From JAEUJM01 sp041918615 (GTDB taxonomy: Bacteria; Actinomycetota; Acidimicrobiia; Acidimicrobiales; DATDAH01): a stretch of 64,000 bases of DNA. The first letter of the stretch is position 1; every line of letters starts with the position of its first letter. A model generated the notes under the pieces. That model ran no database searches. It worked only from the letters and a program-made list of their open reading frames with translations, and was not told the origin of the DNA. The position numbers and the translations under genes were made by a program. Positions 53,791-61,640 of the stretch are shown here, piece by piece. The stretch covers positions 1 through 64,000 of the forward strand of contig JAYRVH010000081.1 of assembly GCA_041918615.1 (NCBI GenBank), written 5' to 3'.

Positions 53791-53854
53791 AAGGCCGCTT
53801 GCGTCGCGATCCACCATGGCCGACAGCGAACGGCCGACCATCAGCCTCCGCGCG

Positions 53855-54316
53855 TCAGGCGCCGGCGAGCTGCACGGCGGTGAACACCAGGCCGGCGAGG
53901 CCGAGCACGATGCTCACGACGCCGATTCCCGCCGTGACCGTGGCGAAGACGAGCACCCGGTTCTGCGTGGCCATCTCGCCCCGGATCCTGCCGAACTCCT
54001 CGTGGACCTTGCCGAACTCCCGGCCCACCTCGCCTCGGAATTCGCCGACCTCGCCTCGCACACGCCCGATCTCGGCGCCTACCTCGCCGCGGACCTCCCC
54101 GAACTCACCACGCAACTCCCCGAACTCACCACGCAACTCGCCCGTCTCGGCGCGTAGCTCGGCTCGGACGAGCTCGATGCGCAGCGTGAGCCGCTCCTCC
54201 ATGGCCTCGAGGTCGGCCGTCGCGAGGCCGGCCATCAGCAGGTCCGCTCCCCGGGTGCCGAGTTGCTGCTGCACGAGCTCATGCAATTCTTCTCGTTCTG
54301 CGGTGGTGATCGCCAT
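53855..54316 (-). CDS. Coiled-coil protein with C-terminal membrane helix
   Basis: A 153-residue protein of unknown role. The middle (about 40-115) is built from seven-residue units such as GEFGELR and GEVGEFR that form a long coiled coil; one membrane helix lies near 125-148. The topology (cytoplasmic coil, tail anchor) resembles DUF1640-like or phage/cell-envelope coil proteins but I do not assign a family. ATG 54316 follows GGGAG. At DNA level some heptads are exact 21-base tandem copies. Confidence 0.75.
   Translation of the reverse strand: MAITTAEREELHELVQQQLGTRGADLLMAGLATADLEAMEERLTLRIELVRAELRAETGELRGEFGELRGEFGEVRGEVGAEIGRVRGEVGEFRGEVGREFGKVHEEFGRIRGEMATQNRVLVFATVTAGIGVVSIVLGLAGLVFTAVQLAGA
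54096..54138. repeat. 21-base tandem repeat in the coiled-coil gene
   Basis: CCCGAACTCACCACGCAACT plus C occurs twice in tandem, encoding two identical heptads of the coil. Such arrays can change copy number by slippage. Confidence 0.7.
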
Positions 54317-54460
54317 CGGGCGCTCCCTGTCGGTGTCGTGATCCAGAGGGAGCAGCACCACCGACGGACTCCCGAGCCGTCAGGTCAAGATAGCGGGCGT
54401 GCGCGTCGTGTCAATGGTCGGACGCCGCAGTGCACGACGAGGCCGTCGAACGCCAGCGCA

Positions 54461-55294
54461 TCAGTCGCCCGCCGAGGCCCGGCCCGCGAGCCACTGCCAC
54501 CAGAGCGGCCCGTCCCGCTCGGCAGCGGCGACACCCGCGTCGCCGTAGAGGTACGACCAGATCGACACCCCGACCTCATCGCCGTCGCCCTCGACCGCCA
54601 GGATGGCTGTTCCCGGCGCCGGCTGTTCGAGCAACAGGGCGAGACGCCACCAGTCCGCGACCACCACGGTGCCCGCCAGCGGAGGCACGTCGGGACCAGA
54701 CGCCTCGATGCGCTCCCCCACGGTCGGCGAGGTCGGGATGCCGAGCGCGTCGGTCAACCGTGCCCACGTCTGCTCGCGTGGCCCGGCCCACGTGGCCATG
54801 GGCAGTAGCGCCGTGGCGGTCTGGCCGGCGAAGTGCTCGAGGTGCAGTTGCAGGTTGAGCAGGAAGAGCTTCCAGCCTTCGGCCATGCCGTCGTACTGGG
54901 CGTCGTACTCCCCGCTCCCGCCGAAGCCGGAATTGACCAGGCGCACGACGCAGGTGCCATCGTCGCGCGTCTCGACCAGCCACTCGAAGGCCAGCCCGCC
55001 CACACCCTCGCCGCCGTCGAACACCACCCGGCGCGGCGGCTCCCAGGCCGCCACGCGTCCGGCCACCTCCATCTCGGGGCCTGGGCCGAACGAGGCGGTG
55101 GCGGCACCCCCTTCGCGCTCTTCCACCGTGTGGGGCACGTACCAGGACGAGATGCCGGGTCCGGTAGCGATGGCCCGCCACACCTCCTCGGGAGTCCCGG
55201 CCACCTCGACCTCGAGCTCGATCGAACGGGGCACGTCGGCTGCGGCCTCACCAGCAGCTCCAGCAGCGGGTTCAGCGGTGTGGTCGTCGGACAT
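54461..55294 (-). CDS. SRPBCC/AHSA1-domain protein
   Basis: A 277-residue protein whose N-terminal 150 residues form an SRPBCC (START-like) domain: IELEVEVAGTPEEVWRAIATGPGISSWYVPH, EMEVAGRVAAWEPPRRVVFD and MAEGWKLFLLNLQLHLEH. The C-terminal part is a second, less conserved region. Such proteins bind hydrophobic ligands. It starts two bases after the stop of the CaiB gene on the minus strand, so both are in one transcript. Confidence 0.85.
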   Translation of the reverse strand: MSDDHTAEPAAGAAGEAAADVPRSIELEVEVAGTPEEVWRAIATGPGISSWYVPHTVEEREGGAATASFGPGPEMEVAGRVAAWEPPRRVVFDGGEGVGGLAFEWLVETRDDGTCVVRLVNSGFGGSGEYDAQYDGMAEGWKLFLLNLQLHLEHFAGQTATALLPMATWAGPREQTWARLTDALGIPTSPTVGERIEASGPDVPPLAGTVVVADWWRLALLLEQPAPGTAILAVEGDGDEVGVSIWSYLYGDAGVAAAERDGPLWWQWLAGRASAGD

Positions 55295-55296
55295 GG

Positions 55297-56478
55297 TCAG
55301 GCCTTCTGGACAGGGGTGGATGAAGCCGCGGACCCGGCCGGACGCGGTGGGCCGACGGTGAGGTCGGCGGTGTCGTCGAAGCCCGGCTCACGCACGTCGA
55401 CACGGTCGGGGCGGGGGGCGCCGGCCCACACCGCGGCCACCTGGCGGAAGGTGTCACCGCTGGGCCGGTGGGCCTCGACGAAGTCGCCACGGGCCACGAA
55501 CTGGGGGTCGGACACCAGCTCGTCGATGCCGGCGACGGGGGCCACGCAGGTGTCGGCCGGCCCCAGCACCGCCACCCACTCGTCACGGGTGCGGGTGGCG
55601 AAGGCGGCTGCGAGGTCGGCCCGGATCTGGTCCTGCACGGTGTCGTCGTCCTGGTGGGCCACCCACTGCTCGCAACCGACGGCCCGGCAGAGGTTGGCGT
55701 AGAACTTGGGCTCGATGGCGCCGACCGCGACCCACTCGTCGTCGGCGCAGCGGTACAGGCCGTAGCAGGCGTAGCGGCCGGTGAGGATGTCGTGGCCGGG
55801 GCCGGGCACGATGCCGGTGGCCAGGTGCTCGTCGATCAGCAGGGCCAGCATGCCCACCACCCCGTCGGCCACGGAGACGTCGAGGTAGGCGCCCTCGCCC
55901 GTGTCGGCCCGCTGCACCAGCGCGGCCAGGACGGCCACCACCGCCTGCATGCCGCCGGCGGCGATGTCGGCCACGGTGGCGCCCGGCAGGGTGGGCTCGC
56001 CGTCGGCGCCCCGGCCGGCGCACGCGAAGTACCCGCCGGCGGCCAGGTAGTTGAGGTCGTGGCCCGCCCACTGCGACTTGGGGCCGCTCTGGCCGTAGCC
56101 GCTGGTGGCGCAGTAGACGACGTCGGGGTTGACGGCCCGTACGGCCTCGTAGCCCACGCCCAGGCGATCGACCACCCCGGGCCGGAAGCTCTCGATCACC
56201 ACGTCGGCCTCGGCGGCCAGGCGCAGGAACTCGGCCCGGCCCTCGTCGCTCTTCAGGTCGAGGCGCACCCGCTGCATGCCCCGGTGCCCGCCGTAGGCGA
56301 AGAACGGCGGCTCGATCTGGACGCTCGTTTCCCGCTCGGAGGGGCCGCTCGGGCCCTGGCCCCCAGCCACGGGAGCGCCGACCTTGACGACGCGGGCGCC
56401 GTAGTCGGCCAGCATCCGCGCCGCCCTCGCCGCCGGCCCGACCGTGGACAGGTCGAGCACCGTGACGCCCGTCAGCAC
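55297..56478 (-). CDS. CaiB/BaiF family CoA-transferase
   Basis: A class III CoA-transferase of 393 residues that moves CoA between carboxylic acids. The N terminus VTVLDLSTVGPAARAARMLA, the glycine-rich SGYGQSGPKSQWAGHDLN and the region ending GEGAYLDVSVADG (with the catalytic Asp region upstream) are typical. GTG 56478 is chosen: the longer frame to 56523 would read into a hairpin repeat with no homology. It is followed by the SRPBCC gene. A truncated near-copy lies at 52883-53790. Confidence 0.9.
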   Translation of the reverse strand: MLTGVTVLDLSTVGPAARAARMLADYGARVVKVGAPVAGGQGPSGPSERETSVQIEPPFFAYGGHRGMQRVRLDLKSDEGRAEFLRLAAEADVVIESFRPGVVDRLGVGYEAVRAVNPDVVYCATSGYGQSGPKSQWAGHDLNYLAAGGYFACAGRGADGEPTLPGATVADIAAGGMQAVVAVLAALVQRADTGEGAYLDVSVADGVVGMLALLIDEHLATGIVPGPGHDILTGRYACYGLYRCADDEWVAVGAIEPKFYANLCRAVGCEQWVAHQDDDTVQDQIRADLAAAFATRTRDEWVAVLGPADTCVAPVAGIDELVSDPQFVARGDFVEAHRPSGDTFRQVAAVWAGAPRPDRVDVREPGFDDTADLTVGPPRPAGSAASSTPVQKA

Positions 56479-56493
56479 GTCCCTGCGCCGCTC

Positions 56494-56608
56494 GTTCTGG
56501 CCGCGAGATCTCGTGCGTGACAACAGCCGGCCGCGGCCAGAACCGAGGACCGATCGTTCTGGCCGCGAGTCCTCTTGCGTGACAACAGCCAGCCGCGGCC
56601 AGAACGAT
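56494..56608. repeat. Tandem pair of GTTCTGGCCGCG hairpins
   Basis: Two palindromic elements 62 bases apart. Copy A has arms GTTCTGGCCGCG (56494-56505) and CGCGGCCAGAAC (56532-56543); copy B has 15-base arms ATCGTTCTGGCCGCG (56553-56567) and its complement (56594-56608). Both loops are 26 bases and share GCGTGACAACAGCC. They sit between the CaiB start and the end of the acyl-CoA dehydrogenase gene. Confidence 0.9.
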
Positions 56609-56620
56609 GGGCAGGGTGCA

Positions 56621-57799
56621 TCAGAAGTTCTTGGGGAGGCCCAGCTTGCGGCGGGCGATGATGTTCTTCTGCACCTCGGAGGTGCCGCCGCCGATGGTGT
56701 CGATGACGGTGTAGCGATAGGTGCTCTCGGCCCGACCCGCCATCGGGGCGGCCTCGGTCTTCACCCGCAGCTGGCTGCCCGGCCCGGCGATGTCCATGGA
56801 CTCGTTGGCCAGGCGCACCGACAGCTCGGTGGCGAAGAGCTTGTACTCCGACGCGTCGGTGGTGGGCGGTGCGCCACCCTTCATCGACGCAGCCACGAAG
56901 CGCAGTCCGAGCACCCGGGCGGCCTCGGCGTCGGTGACCAGGCGGGCGAGGCGGCGGCGGATGACCGGGTCGTCCTTGAGGGGCACGCCGTCACGGACGG
57001 TGGTGCGCACGTACTCGCACAGCAGGTCGAGGCGCTGCTTGATGGGCGAGAAGGTGAACATGGTGAAGCGCTCGAGATCGAGGGCCTGGGAGATGTACTG
57101 GAAGCCGTGGCCGACCTCGCCCACCACGTAGTCGTCCGACACCCACACGTCGTCGATGAAGACCTCGTTGGTGCGCTCGTCGCCCATGGTCCACATGCCC
57201 TTGATGGTGATGCCGGGCTGGTCGAGGGGGACGAGGAAGAGGGTGATGCCGTGGTGCTTGTCGTCGGGGTCGGTGCGGGCGCCGAGCCAGTACCACTCGG
57301 CGAAGTGGGCGGAGGTGGTCCACACCTTCTGGCCGTTGAGCCGCCAGCCATCACCGTCGCGGACCGCCTTCAACTTCATCGAGGCCGCGTCGGACCCGGC
57401 GTCGGGCTCGCTGTAGCCGACCGCGAACTCGACCTCGTTGCGCAGGATCTTGGGTAGGAACTCGGCCTTGAGCTTGTCCGAGCCGTGGGCGATGAGGGTC
57501 TTGCCGATGATGCCGACGCCCTTGCCGATCTGGGGTCCGCCCCGACCCGCGAGCTGCTCGTTGAGCAGGTACTCGTAGACACCCTCGCCCTCCTGGCCGC
57601 CGTGCTCCTTCGGCCAGGTCATGCCGAGCCAGCCCTGCCCGCCGAGCTCGGCCATGAACGCCCGCCTCTTGGGCGTGTCGACGATCTGGGCCATGTTCTC
57701 GCGGGTGACGTCGAAGATGTCGGGGTCGTCATGCGCGTCGAGGAACGCCACGACTTCCTTCACGTAGGCCTCTTGCTCGTCGCTGAACTCGAAATCCAT
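56621..57799 (-). CDS. Acyl-CoA dehydrogenase
   Basis: A flavoprotein of 392 residues that oxidises an acyl-CoA at the alpha-beta position. Family landmarks: GWLGMTWPKEHGGQEGEG, VGYSEPDAGSDAASMKLKAV (FAD/substrate loop), NGQKVWTTSAHFAEWYWLGAR and the C-terminal YRYTVIDTIGGGTSEVQKNI. ATG 57799 follows GGGAG, giving a protein beginning MDFEFSDEQ. It is separated from the CaiB gene downstream by the hairpin pair, which may limit read-through. Confidence 0.92.
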   Translation of the reverse strand: MDFEFSDEQEAYVKEVVAFLDAHDDPDIFDVTRENMAQIVDTPKRRAFMAELGGQGWLGMTWPKEHGGQEGEGVYEYLLNEQLAGRGGPQIGKGVGIIGKTLIAHGSDKLKAEFLPKILRNEVEFAVGYSEPDAGSDAASMKLKAVRDGDGWRLNGQKVWTTSAHFAEWYWLGARTDPDDKHHGITLFLVPLDQPGITIKGMWTMGDERTNEVFIDDVWVSDDYVVGEVGHGFQYISQALDLERFTMFTFSPIKQRLDLLCEYVRTTVRDGVPLKDDPVIRRRLARLVTDAEAARVLGLRFVAASMKGGAPPTTDASEYKLFATELSVRLANESMDIAGPGSQLRVKTEAAPMAGRAESTYRYTVIDTIGGGTSEVQKNIIARRKLGLPKNF

Positions 57800-57896
57800 G
57801 GAGCGCTCCCGGGCACCTCGACCCACCGCGGACCTGACGGGCCGCCGGGCTCACACTACGAGCGCGCCGACGAGCCGCGCAACGCGGGACCGGCGG

Positions 57897-58271
57897 TCAC
57901 AGCCCCCGCGTGTACTCGGCGACGGCACGGATCTCGGCGTCGCTCAGGGCATCGTCGAACGGGGGCATGGCAGGGGTCGCCTCGACCCCGTCGGTGATGA
58001 TCGCGATCTGGTCGTCGATGTCGGGGAACGCGGCCGCGACCGCCCCGTCGTTGAGCTTCGGGCCGATGGCGCCGGCGCCATCGATGCCGTGGCAGGTGCC
58101 GCAGTGCTGTGCGTACAGCGACTCGGGGTCGATGGGCCCGGCCACGCTGTTGGGCGTCTCCTGCCCCCGCGACGTGAAGAACACCGCGATGCCCACGCAG
58201 AGCAGCAGGGTGACCACCGCCACGACCACCCACGAGAGCCAGTCGTTCGAGCGCTGCTGCTTTCGTGCCAT
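57897..58271 (-). CDS. Membrane-anchored c-type cytochrome
   Basis: A 124-residue electron carrier with one N-terminal membrane helix (about 12-33), so the haem domain faces outside. The haem site CGTCH is at 57-61 and a likely axial Met is in AMPPF near the end. Similar small cytochromes of the cytochrome cbb3/ACIII type feed terminal oxidases. ATG 58271 follows TAGCTT by exactly six bases, so the gene is leaderless. No oxidase gene is adjacent. Confidence 0.92.
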   Translation of the reverse strand: MARKQQRSNDWLSWVVVAVVTLLLCVGIAVFFTSRGQETPNSVAGPIDPESLYAQHCGTCHGIDGAGAIGPKLNDGAVAAAFPDIDDQIAIITDGVEATPAMPPFDDALSDAEIRAVAEYTRGL

Positions 58272-58277
58272 GGCCCG

Positions 58278-58283
58278 AAGCTA
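58278..58283 (-). promoter_or_regulatory. -10 box TAGCTT for leaderless cytochrome gene
   Basis: TAGCTT on the minus strand, six bases before ATG 58271. Confidence 0.5.
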
Positions 58284-58290
58284 CCGGTCG

Positions 58291-59580
58291 TCAGTGCCCG
58301 TCCCTGACCGCTATCGCACCGGCCGCCACCAGCGCTGCCAGTTCCGGGTCGGAGAGGTCGAGCTCGGCCCGCAGCACGGCCACGGTGTGCTCGCCCACCC
58401 ACGGCACGCGCGCGCCGGGCGCATCGGCGGGGTCCGCCAGGCGGGACATCTTCACCGGGTTGCCGGGGACGAGCACCGGCTCGGCCACCCCGTCGGTGCG
58501 TGCCACGGGAACGAGCATGTGACGGGCGGCCACGTGGGGGTCGGCGATCACCTCGGGCGGCGTGAGGCACGGGCCCGCGGCGATGCCCGCCGCGCTCAGC
58601 TCACTCGTGGCCTGCTGCCGGGTGCGGGTGGCGAGCCATGCCTCGACCTCGGGCCGGATCACGTCGTCGAGATGGGCCACCCAGCCGGAGCGGTCCGCGA
58701 ACCGGGGGTCGTCCAGCCACCCGGGGTGCCCCACCAGTTCGGCGAGGCGGGCGAACTGGTGCTCTCGGACCACCTGCACCACCACGTAGCCGTCGCTCGC
58801 CCGGAAGGCTTCGAGGATGAGATGCACGGGGTTGTCCGGCCGGACACCGAGCGACCACATGTTGGTGACCACGTCGGTCATCGAGATCAGGGCGTCGAGC
58901 ATGGCCACGTCGACCTGTTGGCCCACGCCCGTCCGGTCGCGCTCGCGGAGCGCCGCGAGGATGCCGATCACGGCGAACAGCGCCGAGCTGATGTCGCCCA
59001 GGGCGCCCACGGGGTTGGGGCGCGGCGGCTCACCGGGGCGGCGCGACCACTCGTAGACACCGGACATCGCCTCGACCACCGAGGCGTACGCCGGCCAGTC
59101 GCGGTAGGGGCTCACGGTGCCGTCGGCGGAGGGGCGGTTGCCGAACCCGCTGACCGACACGTACACCGCGGGCGGGTGGTGCGCGGCGACGACGTCGTAG
59201 CCCAGGCCGAGACGGTCCATCGTGCCCGCCTTGAAGTTCTCGGCGACCACGTCGAAGTGCGGCACCAGCGCGAGGAACAGGTCACGACCCTCCGGGGTCT
59301 TGAGGTCGATGCCGACGCTGCGCTTGCCCAGGTTGTTGCGGAGGAAGGTGGCGCCCACCGAGCGTCCCTCGGGATCGATCATGGCGGGGTGGGCGCCACG
59401 GCCCGACTCGCCGTCGACCGGGTGCTCCACCTTGACCACATCGGCACCCAGGCGCGCGAGCAGCTGGGTGGCGTACGGCAGTGCCTGCATCTGCTCGGCT
59501 GCGAGCACCCGCACCCCCGACAAGGGCCCCTGTGTGGCGGTCACCGCACCGTCGTCGCTCATCTCACGATGGTCGCTCAT
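58291..59580 (-). CDS. CaiB/BaiF family CoA-transferase (second type)
   Basis: A class III CoA-transferase of 429 residues, distinct from the copy at 55297. It begins with GPLSGVRVLAAEQMQALPYATQLLARLGADVVKVEHP, followed by RNNLGKRSVGIDLKTPEGRDLFL, NFKAGTMDRLGLGYD and GQQVDVAMLDALISM, all typical. ATG 59580 overlaps the stop of the propeller gene (ATGA); ATG 59562 is an alternative. Its position as the last gene of a cluster of exported proteins is unexpected. Confidence 0.9.
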   Translation of the reverse strand: MSDHREMSDDGAVTATQGPLSGVRVLAAEQMQALPYATQLLARLGADVVKVEHPVDGESGRGAHPAMIDPEGRSVGATFLRNNLGKRSVGIDLKTPEGRDLFLALVPHFDVVAENFKAGTMDRLGLGYDVVAAHHPPAVYVSVSGFGNRPSADGTVSPYRDWPAYASVVEAMSGVYEWSRRPGEPPRPNPVGALGDISSALFAVIGILAALRERDRTGVGQQVDVAMLDALISMTDVVTNMWSLGVRPDNPVHLILEAFRASDGYVVVQVVREHQFARLAELVGHPGWLDDPRFADRSGWVAHLDDVIRPEVEAWLATRTRQQATSELSAAGIAAGPCLTPPEVIADPHVAARHMLVPVARTDGVAEPVLVPGNPVKMSRLADPADAPGARVPWVGEHTVAVLRAELDLSDPELAALVAAGAIAVRDGH

Positions 59581-61640
59581 CGCACGCCGCCGACGTCGAG
59601 CCGGGTGACGGTCGCGTCGCCGCTGTTGGCGACCCAGACCGAGTCGGCGGCGAATGCCACCCCCAGCGGTCCCGGTCCGACGGCCGCCGTGACGGTGGTG
59701 CCCGTGGCCGAATCGATGCCGGTGACGGTGGCGTCGCCGCTGTTGGTGACCCACGCCGAGCCCCGGTCGAAGACCACCGCCTGGGGCACCGGGCCCACCT
59801 CGGTGATCGTCGCCAAGTTGGTCGCCAGGTCGACGCGCGCCACCGCGCCGTCGCCACGGGCCACCGCCCAGAGGTAGCCGCCACCGGCCGCAAGCGCGGC
59901 CGGATCGGCCCCGACGAACACCGTGTCGGTCACCACCGCCCGCTCGGGGTCGATCCGCGACACCGTCGCGTCACCGCTGTTGGCCACCCACACCGCACCG
60001 CCCGCGATCGCCACCGCGAGCGGGAGGCGTCCGACCTCCACGGTGTCGGTCACCGCTGCCCGCTGGGGGTCGATGCGCGAGACCGTCCCGCCGTGGTCCA
60101 CCACCCACACCGCACCGGCACCGATGGCCAGCTCCACCGGGGCGCCACCCACCGCGACCGTGTCGGTCACCTCGCGGCTCCCCGGGTCGATCCGCGAGAC
60201 CGTCCCGTCGTCGCTGTTGGTCACCCAGACCCCGCTCCTGGCAGCGACGACCGCGAACGGCGAGCGCCCCACGGCCACCGTGTCCGTCACCTCGTCGGTC
60301 TCCGGGTCGATCCGCGAGACCGTCCCGTCGTAGTAGTTCGTCACCCAGACCGCGCCCGCTCCGACCGCCAGATCGCCCGGCCCGGAGCCGACCGGGATGG
60401 TGGCGGCGACTCCCTGACCATGCAGGTCGAGACGGCTCACGATCGCGCCGCCGAAGTCGGCCACCCACACGGCCCCCGCTCCGGGGACCACCGTGTTCGG
60501 GGAGTCGCCCACGGCGATGGTCTCGGTCCGTTCCTCGTGCGCGAGCCGCTGGGCCAGCGACTCCAGGCGCGAGACGGTGCCGTCGTCGTAGTTGGCGACC
60601 CACACCGATCCACCGCCTGTCGCCACGGTGCCCGGGGCGTCACCGACCGCCAAGGGCGCTGCCTCGTCGGTCGTCGGGTCGATCCGTGACACGGTGCCGT
60701 CGCCGCTGTTGGCCACCCACACCGCGCTCGCGCCCATCGCGAGGTCGACCGGCGCCTCACCGACCGGGATGGTGGCCAGCACACGGCCGCTCAGGGGGTC
60801 GACCCGGGTGACGAACCCGAGGTCGTGGTCGACCACCCAGATCGACCCGTGGCCCGAGGCCACGACGACGGGGAACCCACCGACAGGAACCACCTCGGTG
60901 ACGGTGAGCCGCTGCGGGTCGATCCGCGACACGGTCCCCGGGCCGCTGCTGCTCGTCACCCACACCCCTCCCTCGCCCACCGCGATCGCCTCGGCCGAGC
61001 CGCCGACGGGAACCGTGGCGGTCACCACACCGGTCGACGCCTCGATCCGCGACACCGTCCGGTCGCCGCTGTTGGCCACCCACACCGCGCCCTCGCCCAC
61101 CGCCATCTGGACGGGCAGGTCGCCGACGGTCACCGTCGCCGTCACCACACCGGTCGACGCCTCGATCCGCGACACCGTCCCGTCCTCGCTGTCCGTCACC
61201 CACACCGAGCCCCTGGCGACGATCACCTCGCGGGGGCCGGCACCGACATCCACGGTGCCCACCACCCGACCCGTCGACGCGTCGATCCGCGACACCGTCC
61301 CGTCGCCGTGGTTGGCGACCCACACGCTGCCCGCGCCTGCGGCCATCCCCTCCGGGCCGTCTCCCACCCGGACCGAAGCGGTGGCATCGTCGCCTTCGGC
61401 GTCGATGCGCGACACCGTGCCGGCGTCGTGATGGACGACCCAGACGGAGCCGCGGGCGAACACCATCGCCGCGGGTTCGTCACCCACGGCGATGGTCGCG
61501 GCGGGCTGGGTCGAGAAGAGCGCTCCCACGGGAGCGGTTGGGTTCGGGGCGCTGCCCGCGCCCGCGCGCCCGGTGGCCGCGACCGCGACCGCGAGCGCCA
61601 GCACCAGCCCAACACCCCGGGGCGCCATGGTCGGCCTCAT
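59577..61640 (-). CDS. Secreted YncE/Vgb-like beta-propeller with 16 repeats
   Basis: A 687-residue exported protein. After a signal peptide (about 1-30) there are 16 repeats of roughly 40 residues with the core GSVWVANSGDGTVSRID and an I-x-VG-x-x-P turn, as in YncE and virginiamycin-B-lyase-like propellers. Sixteen blades suggest two stacked propellers. No lyase catalytic His set is obvious, so a binding role is more likely. Its ATG overlaps the sulfatase stop by four bases and its own stop overlaps the CaiB start. Confidence 0.87.
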   Translation of the reverse strand: MRPTMAPRGVGLVLALAVAVAATGRAGAGSAPNPTAPVGALFSTQPAATIAVGDEPAAMVFARGSVWVVHHDAGTVSRIDAEGDDATASVRVGDGPEGMAAGAGSVWVANHGDGTVSRIDASTGRVVGTVDVGAGPREVIVARGSVWVTDSEDGTVSRIEASTGVVTATVTVGDLPVQMAVGEGAVWVANSGDRTVSRIEASTGVVTATVPVGGSAEAIAVGEGGVWVTSSSGPGTVSRIDPQRLTVTEVVPVGGFPVVVASGHGSIWVVDHDLGFVTRVDPLSGRVLATIPVGEAPVDLAMGASAVWVANSGDGTVSRIDPTTDEAAPLAVGDAPGTVATGGGSVWVANYDDGTVSRLESLAQRLAHEERTETIAVGDSPNTVVPGAGAVWVADFGGAIVSRLDLHGQGVAATIPVGSGPGDLAVGAGAVWVTNYYDGTVSRIDPETDEVTDTVAVGRSPFAVVAARSGVWVTNSDDGTVSRIDPGSREVTDTVAVGGAPVELAIGAGAVWVVDHGGTVSRIDPQRAAVTDTVEVGRLPLAVAIAGGAVWVANSGDATVSRIDPERAVVTDTVFVGADPAALAAGGGYLWAVARGDGAVARVDLATNLATITEVGPVPQAVVFDRGSAWVTNSGDATVTGIDSATGTTVTAAVGPGPLGVAFAADSVWVANSGDATVTRLDVGGVR

